Assembly: GCA_030150795.1 (NCBI GenBank)
Contig: JASLFF010000333.1
Coordinates: forward strand, 1 to 5,872
Direction of reading: 5' to 3'
Length of the DNA stretch: 5,872 nucleotides
Origin: Terriglobales bacterium
GTDB taxonomy: Bacteria; Acidobacteriota; Terriglobia; Terriglobales; Gp1-AA117
This document shows positions 1-5,872 of the stretch, one piece after another (positions within the stretch are counted from its first letter, which is position 1; every line of letters begins with the position of its first letter). A model generated the notes under the pieces. It worked only from the letters and a program-made list of their open reading frames with translations, was not told the DNA's origin and made no database searches. A program made the translations under genes and the position numbers.

Positions 1-2328
1 TTCACCACCAACCCGTATAAGCCAACCGACAAGAGAGACATGTGGGGCTTTGGTGTTGGTGGAGCGCTCGTCAAGGACAAACTCTTCTGGTTCTTCGCTT
101 ACGATGGTTTCCACCGCAACTTCCCAGGAACAGCAACCGCCAGCGCTCCTAAGACGTTCTTTGGCCCTGCGGCGGCGGCGGACATCACCACGCTGTCTAC
201 GCGTTTAGGCGTAACGACGGCGCAGGCACAGCAGATTTACACCAATGATTTAACCGGCTTGGCCAGCATGACCGGATCTGTCCCACGCAAGGGCGATCAG
301 GACATTCTCTTACCCAAACTGGATTGGCAGGTTAACCAGAAGAACCATGCGTCATTCACTTTCAATCGCATGCGCTGGGCTTCACCGGCTGGAATCCAGA
401 CGCAAGCCACCAACACATTTGGCATTGCCAGCTTTGGCAATGACTACGTAAAAGACACTTGGGGCGTAGGCAAGCTGGACACTGCTTTCAATTCGAATAT
501 CACGAATGAAGTGCGCTACCAGTATGGGCGGGATTTTGAATTTGAGAACACCCAAACGCCCACGCCATTTGAGCAGCAGACAATGCTCAACACGCCTACC
601 TTCACCAATCCTCTCGGATTGCCTCCGCAGGTCACAATCACCAATGGCTTTACATTTGGCACGCCAACGTTCCTGATCCGTCCCAGCTTCCCGGATGAGT
701 CACGCTGGCAGGTAGCTGATACGGTCAACTGGAACCATGGCAAGCACAGCATCAAGTTCGGTGTGGATTTCAGCCACGTGTATGACAACTCGCAAAATCT
801 GGCGACGGAGTTCGGCAGCTATAGCTACTCCCCAACCACGGTGAGCGGCTTGAACGTCAGCGCGTTGGCGAACTATATGTCCGATCTCAACAAGCCGAAT
901 TCCTGCGCAGGCAAGCCCTGCTACTCAAACTTCTCGCAGGCATTCGGCCCGCTGGGCTTTGAGTTCGCTACCAAGGACGTAGCCTTCTTTATTCAGGATG
1001 ACTGGAAAGTCTATCCTCGGTTGAGTCTCTCGCTCGGCCTGCGTTATGAGCGCGAGATGCTTCCGGATCCTTTCAGCAACCTGATCAATCCTGCATTTCC
1101 TCAAACCGCGCACATGCCCAGTGACAACAACAACCTTGGTCCACGCGTCGGCTTTGCCTTTGATGTCTTTGGCAACGGCAAGACAGTGCTGCGCGGCGGC
1201 TACGGCGTGTTCTATGCTCGCGTGATCAACTCCACTATCTTCAGCGCGTTGACCGGAACGGCGATGCCAGGGGCGCAAACCAGCGTTTCCTTTACGCCGT
1301 CAACGGCCGGCGCGCCGGCATTCCCAGTGGTGTTCCCGGCTGCAGCGCCGCCTCCGGGAAAGAGCGTGACGTACTTCGATCCTAGTTTCCAGCTGCCGCA
1401 GATCCGCCAGACGGACTTGACTGTGGAGCACGACCTGGGCTGGGGAACGATGGTTTCGGTCAGCTACCTGGGCAGCTTCGGCCGTCAACTGCCGGACTTT
1501 GTTGACACCAACCTGAATCTCTCAACCAAAAACATCAACTATACCGTGCTTCCCGGCGGTCCAATCGCGGCTGGCACCTTGAGCGTTCCATTGTTCTCGG
1601 GAGCCCGCAAGAATACCGCTTTTGGCGCCGTGACAGATGTTTTTAGCGGCGTGACCAGCAACTATCAGGCACTGTCGTTCCAGGCCAATCACCGTATGAG
1701 CCACCATGTGCAGTTCGGCATGAATTACACCTGGTCGCACGCTCTGGATGACGGCGTAAACGGCCAAACGTTTACAGCTACCAACTCCCTGTTCAATCCC
1801 TTCAATGTGAAGGCGGACTATGGAAACTCCATTTACAACGTGCCGCAACGCTTCGTTTTGAATGCGGTGATGACCTCGCCATGGCGTGTCAATGGCTGGG
1901 AAAAGTGGTTGACCAATGACTGGGAGATCGCTCCGGTTTATCAAATCCAGTCCGGCCTGCCGGTCACGGTGGGAGTAACTGGAAACGCACCCGGCGGGAC
2001 AGTGAGCGGCATTACCGGTTCTGGAGGCGCGAACCGCATCCCGAGCCGCGACAGCGTTCAGATGCCTGGAACCTGGATCACCGATCTGCGTGTTTCCAAG
2101 AGCTTCGCGGTCACAGAGCGCTACAAGGTGGAATTGCTCACTGACTTCTTCAACTTGGCAAACAAGCAGAACATCACGGGCATAAACACCACCGGTTACA
2201 GCATCGGCGGCACGGCTGCAGCCCCGACTCTGGTCCCGGTCGCGTCGTTTGGCACGCCGTTCTCTTCCAACAGCAACTTCATCTATTCACCACGGCAGAT
2301 TCAGTTGGGAGCTCGCTTCCAGTTCTAA
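1..2328 (+). CDS. TonB-dependent receptor, Oar-like, C-terminal beta-barrel part (5' end outside window)
   Basis: This is an outer-membrane beta-barrel receptor of the Oar-like/carboxypeptidase-regulatory-domain TonB-dependent class, which imports large or scarce ligands using TonB energy. The frame is open from base 1 (reading FTTNPYKPTDKRD) to the TAA at 2326-2328, about 775 residues. The Met at base 40 lies inside the conserved barrel and is not the start. Family-typical segments, numbered from base 1, are KDKLFWFFAYDGF (~24-36), FFIQDDWKV (329-337) with the following LSLGLRYE strand, NLGPRVGFAFD (~378-388) then LRGGYGVFY, a SYLGSFGRQLP strand, NYQALSFQANHRMS, NYTWSHALDDG, NVPQRFVLNAV, TDLRVSKSF and FFNLANKQN. 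It ends in LGARFQF, and the terminal Phe fits the signal recognised by the BAM barrel-assembly machinery. The signal peptide, N-terminal regulatory-like domain and plug must lie upstream. Such proteins are usually about 1,000-1,200 residues. The ligand is unknown. A Cys pair (302 and 307) lies in a probable surface loop. Family assignment is firm. Confidence 0.93.
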   Translation, partial: FTTNPYKPTDKRDMWGFGVGGALVKDKLFWFFAYDGFHRNFPGTATASAPKTFFGPAAAADITTLSTRLGVTTAQAQQIYTNDLTGLASMTGSVPRKGDQDILLPKLDWQVNQKNHASFTFNRMRWASPAGIQTQATNTFGIASFGNDYVKDTWGVGKLDTAFNSNITNEVRYQYGRDFEFENTQTPTPFEQQTMLNTPTFTNPLGLPPQVTITNGFTFGTPTFLIRPSFPDESRWQVADTVNWNHGKHSIKFGVDFSHVYDNSQNLATEFGSYSYSPTTVSGLNVSALANYMSDLNKPNSCAGKPCYSNFSQAFGPLGFEFATKDVAFFIQDDWKVYPRLSLSLGLRYEREMLPDPFSNLINPAFPQTAHMPSDNNNLGPRVGFAFDVFGNGKTVLRGGYGVFYARVINSTIFSALTGTAMPGAQTSVSFTPSTAGAPAFPVVFPAAAPPPGKSVTYFDPSFQLPQIRQTDLTVEHDLGWGTMVSVSYLGSFGRQLPDFVDTNLNLSTKNINYTVLPGGPIAAGTLSVPLFSGARKNTAFGAVTDVFSGVTSNYQALSFQANHRMSHHVQFGMNYTWSHALDDGVNGQTFTATNSLFNPFNVKADYGNSIYNVPQRFVLNAVMTSPWRVNGWEKWLTNDWEIAPVYQIQSGLPVTVGVTGNAPGGTVSGITGSGGANRIPSRDSVQMPGTWITDLRVSKSFAVTERYKVELLTDFFNLANKQNITGINTTGYSIGGTAAAPTLVPVASFGTPFSSNSNFIYSPRQIQLGARFQF

Positions 2329-2354
2329 TTGCCGTTGCGGAATGTAATTCATGG

Positions 2355-2382
2355 CGCGGCAGCTTCGGCTGCCGCGTTTTTT
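2355..2382 (+). terminator. Intrinsic (rho-independent) terminator after the receptor gene
   Basis: A perfect 9-bp GC-rich stem (CGCGGCAGC at 2355-2363 pairing with GCTGCCGCG at 2368-2376) is capped by a TTCG tetraloop closed by C-G, which is the very stable cUUCGg type. Six T residues follow at 2377-2382. It starts 26 bases after the receptor stop codon and should end that transcript. There is no A-tract on the left side, so it should work only in the + direction. It is unusual in lying just 16 bases before the next start codon. Confidence 0.92.
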
Positions 2383-2383
2383 G

Positions 2384-2394
2384 CCTCCTTGAGG
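2384..2394 (+). promoter_or_regulatory. Ribosome binding site of the nuclease, within a possible small hairpin
   Basis: GAGG at 2391-2394 is the only Shine-Dalgarno-like sequence before the GTG start, with a short 4-base spacer (TTTT). It supports GTG 2399 as the start, since the next in-frame Met is far inside the conserved domain. The preceding CCTC (2384-2387) is complementary to GAGG across a CTT loop, so the site could fold into a small 4-bp hairpin. CCTCCTT here also matches the anti-Shine-Dalgarno end of 16S rRNA. The ribosome binding site is reasonably supported. Any regulatory role for the hairpin is speculation. Confidence 0.5.
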
Positions 2395-2398
2395 TTTT

Positions 2399-3271
2399 GT
2401 GAAAAAACTTATTGCCGTTTTCTTGATAGCTCTCATTCCCGCTCAACTTCTTGCCTGGGGACCAAAAGGCCACGCCATAGTCGCCGATATCGCGGCATCT
2501 CGTCTCACGCCAATTGCAAAACAGAATTTGCAGCTTCTCCTTGGCGCTGACTCGCTGGCTTCTATTGCAAGCTGGGCTGATTCGGTAAGAAAAGACCGCG
2601 ACGAAAGCTACGACTGGCACTTTGTCGATATTCCGAAAGATGCTGCAGGCTTTTCCGAAGAGCGCGATTGCTTTCGTCCGCAGGATAAACATAAGGACGC
2701 ACTCACTGACCACCACAACTGCGTGGTGGACCGGATTGAAATGTTTCAAAAAACTCTGGGCGACGAAAAAGCTTCCCATGCCGACCGGCTGGAAGCGCTC
2801 AAATGGCTCGTCCATTTTGTGGGCGATATTCACCAGCCATTGCATGCGATTGACGAAGCTCGCGGCGGTAATGACATCAAGCTTGCCGTTTTCGGTTCGC
2901 CCAAGTGTGGCGACTATGATTGCAACCTGCACTGGGCCTGGGACACGCTTCTGCTGGAACACACCGGTTATTCAGAAGAAGAATACGTTGGCCGCCTGAA
3001 CGCTTTGATCGCGCAGAAACATCTGGAGAATCAGTCGGCGGGAACACCGGTGGACTGGGCCAACGAATCGCATCTGCAGGCCAGACAGATCATGAATGCG
3101 AAGCCAACTTCAATCGATGAAGCTTATTATCAAGCCAACATCGAACTTGTGAATCAGAGACTCGCGCTTGCCGGATTGCGGCTGGCCAAGCTGCTCAATG
3201 ACACGCTGGGAAAAACGTCTGCGGTAAAGTCAGCAGCCTTTCACAACCTGCGGGCAGAGGACAATAATTGA
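2399..3271 (+). CDS. Secreted S1/P1-family zinc nuclease
   Basis: This is an exported S1/P1 nuclease, a tri-zinc enzyme. The family hydrolyses single-stranded DNA and RNA to 5'-nucleotides and often removes 3'-phosphates. The 290-residue product starts at GTG. It has a signal peptide (KK then a hydrophobic run, residues 2-19) with predicted cleavage after LLA, leaving Trp20 as the mature N-terminus; family members bind zinc through this Trp. The remaining ligands fit the pattern: His25 (WGPKGH), Asp61 (SWAD), His74 (WHFVDIP), His139/Asp143/His149 (VHFVGDIHQPLH), and His178/Asp182 (NLHWAWD), preceded by GGND. The C-terminal helices carry the usual W220..ES and YYQAN...LAGLRLAKLLN motifs. Length is normal for bacterial members and the gene looks intact. 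Four Cys in the mature protein (two around the RDCF...HNC segment, two in KCGDYDC) could form two disulfides. It probably acts in the periplasm or outside the cell. It lies 17 bases upstream of the phosphoesterase gene and is probably co-transcribed with it. Confidence 0.95.
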   Translation: MKKLIAVFLIALIPAQLLAWGPKGHAIVADIAASRLTPIAKQNLQLLLGADSLASIASWADSVRKDRDESYDWHFVDIPKDAAGFSEERDCFRPQDKHKDALTDHHNCVVDRIEMFQKTLGDEKASHADRLEALKWLVHFVGDIHQPLHAIDEARGGNDIKLAVFGSPKCGDYDCNLHWAWDTLLLEHTGYSEEEYVGRLNALIAQKHLENQSAGTPVDWANESHLQARQIMNAKPTSIDEAYYQANIELVNQRLALAGLRLAKLLNDTLGKTSAVKSAAFHNLRAEDNN

Positions 3272-3272
3272 A

Positions 3273-3278
3273 AAGAGG
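3273..3278 (+). promoter_or_regulatory. Ribosome binding site of the propeller-phosphoesterase gene
   Basis: AAGAGG, a near match to the Shine-Dalgarno consensus, ends 10 bases before ATG 3289. It begins one base after the nuclease stop codon (TGA 3269-3271). It supports ATG 3289 over an in-frame TTG at 3268 that overlaps the nuclease stop, because TTG would place this site inside the coding region and add a charged extension in front of a good signal peptide. Confidence 0.6.
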
Positions 3279-3288
3279 CTGCTCACGT

Positions 3289-5872
3289 ATGTCCCGCATC
3301 GTTCTCAGGCGCTTGTTTTATGTGATGAGCGTTTGCGTGGCGTTTCTGTCGCTCCCCACCAACGCTCAGCAAAAGAAACGTCCGCCAACCGCTGAGGAGT
3401 TGCCTACAGGGATGAGCATCACTCCACTGGCAGCGCGGGGATCGACATTGCAACGCTTGAATCCCGGTTTGCCTGATCTCCCTGATTTCACTGTCGACCA
3501 CCCGATCTCAACCGCCATCAGCCCTGACGGCGCCACGCTGCTGGTCCTGACAAGCGGTTACAACCGCAATAATGACGCTAAAGGAAAGAAGATCCCGGAA
3601 CAGACCAGCGAATATGTTTTTGTCTTCGATATTCAGCAGGCGAAGCCGGTACAGCGGCAAGCGTTACGTATTCCCAATGCTTATGTCGGCTTAGCATGGG
3701 CTCCCGACGGCTCGCATTTTTATGCCGGCGGAGGGAAAGATGACAATGTCCATGTCTTCTCGCAGGCAGATGGCTATTGGAGCGAGCCGGAAAAGCCGAT
3801 AGCGCTGGGTCACAAAACCGGGCTGGGAGTCGCTGATCGGTCGGAAACAAAAGTTACATCGCTTGAGCCGATGGTCGCAGGACTCGCCGTGAGTCCAGAC
3901 GGCAAGCACTTGCTTGTCGCCAATCATCAAAATGATTCCGTCTCGCTCATCGATTTGGAAACAAGACATGTTGCAGCTGAGCTTGACCTTCGTCCGGGAA
4001 AAATCGATCCAGCACAGAAAGGCGTGGCCGGAGGCGAGTATCCATACGGAGTTGTGTTTGCCGGAGACGACAAAGCTTATGTTTCCAGCCTGCGTGACCG
4101 GGAAATTGTTGTACTGGCAATGAAGCCGTCGCTTGTCCTTAGCGGAAGAATCAAAACGCACGGCCAAGCGGGAAAAATGATCGTGAATCGCGCGGGTACG
4201 CTGCTGTTTGCGGCAGCCGACAACAGCGATTCGGTTGTCATCGTCGATATTGCAAAAGACAAAATCGTCGCGGAAATCAAGACCACGGCTCCTGCCGGCG
4301 TCTTTGCGAACCGTGGCGGGTTCAAAGGCAGCAATCCTAACAGCCTGTCACTAGCCCCTGATGAGAAGACGCTCTACGTGACCAACGGCGGTACAAACTC
4401 CGTGGCCGTGATCGCCTTGGACAAAGACCTCGATGAGAGTCGCGTGATGGGGCTGATTCCCACCGCCTGGTATCCGACGTCGGTCAGCATTAACAAGAGC
4501 GGAGCGATGCTTTACGTTATTAACGGCAAGTCGATGCCTGGACCGAATCCGAAAGCATGCCGAAAAACATTTACCACCGATTCCGACGACCGCCCATGTG
4601 CTGCCGCCGGACAATACATTCTGCAACTGGAAAAAGGCAGCCTCGCGGCGGTTCCGCGACCTGACGCGGGGGAGCTGCGCGAACTCACACAGCAAGTCGC
4701 GCGCAATAATCACTTCGCCGCGCCAGCGGATGGTCCCAGGAGCCGCCAGCTCTTCGCGTTTTTGCATCAGCACATCAAGCATGTCATCTACATCGTGAAA
4801 GAGAACCGTTCCTATGACCAGGTCTTGGGCGATCTTGAAAAAGGAAATGGTGACCCTTCACTCACGCTGTTTCCTGAGGCCATGACGCCGAACCATCACG
4901 AACTGGCCCGCCGCTTTGTCACGCTCGACAATTTTTATGACAGCGGCGAAGTCAGCGGCGTGGGCTGGAACTGGAGCACTGCAGCGCGCACCAATGACGC
5001 GGTTGAACGCACTATCCCGCTGAACTATGCCTTTCGCGGAATGCCGTATGATGTGGAAGGAATGAACCGCAATATCAACGTTGGCCTAGATTCGCCGCAC
5101 GACCGAAATATTGAGAAGCTCGATGATGCCGAAAACCAGCTACCCGGTCATGCCGATGTGGCAGCCCCCGACGGCCCTGAAGATGAGAGTGGCGCAGGCT
5201 ATCTGTGGGACGGCGCCTTACGATCTGGCCTGAGTGTTCGCAACTACGGTTTCTTCATCGACCTGAGCCACTACAATCACATTCCCGGAGACGCTCCGCC
5301 AATTCCGCTGTTGCACGATCCCGCGGCCAGCGGCACGCGCGTGGCCACTGCGACCAAAGCGAACCTGCAGCAGGTTACGGACCCGTACTTCCGCGGCTTC
5401 GATCAGCGCTTCCCGGACTACTGGCGCTATAAGGAATGGGAGCGCGAGTTCGATGATTTTGTCGCCCACGATAACTTGCCGAGCCTGGAACTGGTACGGC
5501 TTCCGCACGACCATCTCGGTTTATTCGATGAAGCAGTGGATGGCGTGAACACGGTTGAAACGGAGATTGCCGACAACGATTACGCTGTGGGTTTGCTGGT
5601 AGAGAAACTTGCGCATAGCAAGTACGGCAAAGACACGCTGATTTTCGTGATCGAAGATGATGCGCAGAATGGTCCTGACCACGTGGACGCACATCGCAGC
5701 CTGGCGTTCATTGCAGGCCCGTATGTGAAACAGCGCGCTGTCATTTCAAAACGCTTCAATACCGTTACACTGCTGCGCACCATAGAAGGGGTTTTGGGTA
5801 TCAAGCCATTGGGCCTGAATGATGCATTGCAGCCGTCGATGTCTGAAGTATTTTCCACGCATCAGGCAACAT
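3289..5872 (+). CDS. Exported YncE-like beta-propeller / alkaline-phosphatase-family phosphoesterase (3' end outside window)
   Basis: The frame is open from ATG 3289 to the right edge: 861 codons plus one base, with no stop. Residues 1-26 form a signal peptide (Arg3, Arg7, Arg8, hydrophobic core, cleavage likely after TNA). Residues ~70-415 hold seven YVTN/YncE-like propeller repeats starting near 74, 134, 198, 254, 296, 352 and 398, with motifs such as ISPDG, WAPDG, VSPDG, LAPDE and LYVTNGGTNSV. A linker with two Cys (424, 437) leads to a phosphoesterase domain of the alkaline-phosphatase superfamily: HVIYIVKENRSYD (498-510; Glu505 and Asn506 as likely metal ligands), DNFYDSGEVSGVGWNWS (547-563; Ser556 as a possible nucleophile, inferred) and IEDDAQNGPDHVDAHRS (788-804; Asp790, Asp791, His798 and His802 as likely metal-site residues). 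This matches proteins named bifunctional YncE family/alkaline phosphatase family. Related domains act on phosphomonoesters or phospholipids; the substrate here is unknown. The frame ends in the usual late region (LLRTIEGVLGI...), so probably only a short C-terminal part is missing. Likely in an operon with the nuclease. Confidence 0.9.
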   Translation, partial: MSRIVLRRLFYVMSVCVAFLSLPTNAQQKKRPPTAEELPTGMSITPLAARGSTLQRLNPGLPDLPDFTVDHPISTAISPDGATLLVLTSGYNRNNDAKGKKIPEQTSEYVFVFDIQQAKPVQRQALRIPNAYVGLAWAPDGSHFYAGGGKDDNVHVFSQADGYWSEPEKPIALGHKTGLGVADRSETKVTSLEPMVAGLAVSPDGKHLLVANHQNDSVSLIDLETRHVAAELDLRPGKIDPAQKGVAGGEYPYGVVFAGDDKAYVSSLRDREIVVLAMKPSLVLSGRIKTHGQAGKMIVNRAGTLLFAAADNSDSVVIVDIAKDKIVAEIKTTAPAGVFANRGGFKGSNPNSLSLAPDEKTLYVTNGGTNSVAVIALDKDLDESRVMGLIPTAWYPTSVSINKSGAMLYVINGKSMPGPNPKACRKTFTTDSDDRPCAAAGQYILQLEKGSLAAVPRPDAGELRELTQQVARNNHFAAPADGPRSRQLFAFLHQHIKHVIYIVKENRSYDQVLGDLEKGNGDPSLTLFPEAMTPNHHELARRFVTLDNFYDSGEVSGVGWNWSTAARTNDAVERTIPLNYAFRGMPYDVEGMNRNINVGLDSPHDRNIEKLDDAENQLPGHADVAAPDGPEDESGAGYLWDGALRSGLSVRNYGFFIDLSHYNHIPGDAPPIPLLHDPAASGTRVATATKANLQQVTDPYFRGFDQRFPDYWRYKEWEREFDDFVAHDNLPSLELVRLPHDHLGLFDEAVDGVNTVETEIADNDYAVGLLVEKLAHSKYGKDTLIFVIEDDAQNGPDHVDAHRSLAFIAGPYVKQRAVISKRFNTVTLLRTIEGVLGIKPLGLNDALQPSMSEVFSTHQAT

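Noticed and set aside
1522..1944. 140-codon open frame on the - strand
   Set aside because: Antisense to conserved barrel strands of the receptor (NYQALSFQANHRMS, NYTWSHALDDG), with no support of its own.
2343..2348. TGTAAT as a -10 element for the nuclease
   Set aside because: It matches five of six consensus bases, but no acceptable -35 lies about 17 bases upstream (the bases there are CAGTTC), so it is indistinguishable from chance.
2279..2962. 227-codon open frame on the - strand
   Set aside because: It lies antisense to the nuclease gene and runs through the terminator hairpin. Its protein has no recognisable domain, while the + strand frame has a signal peptide and all zinc ligands.
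2622..2999. 125-codon + strand frame inside the nuclease gene
   Set aside because: An out-of-frame shadow of the nuclease coding region with no domain signal.
3268..3288. TTG at 3268 overlapping the nuclease stop as an alternative start of the third gene
   Set aside because: ATG 3289 has a Shine-Dalgarno-like AAGAGG at a suitable distance and gives a standard signal peptide. The TTG start has neither advantage.
3691..4167. 158-codon open frame on the - strand
   Set aside because: Antisense to the propeller repeats of the phosphoesterase gene, whose + strand reading is clearly repeat-structured and continuous.
4351..4782. 143-codon open frame on the - strand
   Set aside because: Antisense shadow of the propeller and linker region, with no recognisable family features.

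Overview
The window holds three protein genes, all on the + strand. The first is cut by the left edge and the third by the right edge. No RNA gene, mobile element, CRISPR array or long repeat was seen. The organism is most likely a member of the Acidobacteriota (Terriglobia-like). This rests on the first gene, an Oar-like TonB-dependent receptor of the type that is greatly expanded in that phylum, and on the mid-GC base composition. It is inferred from family resemblance and not from a marker gene.

Layout. Bases 1-2328 encode the C-terminal ~775 residues (the beta-barrel) of an outer-membrane TonB-dependent receptor. A strong intrinsic terminator with a UUCG tetraloop follows at 2355-2382. 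Only 16 bases later, at a GTG codon (2399), begins a complete secreted S1/P1-type zinc nuclease (2399-3271) with all nine expected zinc ligands, including the Trp that becomes the mature N-terminus. Seventeen bases after its stop, an ATG at 3289 opens a long frame that runs off the right edge. It encodes an exported two-domain protein: a seven-bladed YncE/YVTN-type beta-propeller followed by an alkaline-phosphatase-superfamily phosphoesterase domain.

How they may work together. The nuclease and the propeller-phosphoesterase are closely spaced, co-directional, and both carry signal peptides, so they look like a two-gene transcription unit acting outside the cytoplasm. S1/P1 enzymes cut single-stranded DNA and RNA to 5'-nucleotides and can remove 3'-phosphates. 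A phosphoesterase partner could release phosphate from those or other phosphoesters. Extracellular nucleotide or phosphate salvage is therefore a reasonable hypothesis, but the substrate of the third protein cannot be read from the sequence. The receptor ends in its own terminator and may be an independent unit.

Nothing here is clearly a new system. The points most worth a second look are the nuclease/propeller-phosphoesterase pairing and the terminator placed directly in front of the nuclease start codon.
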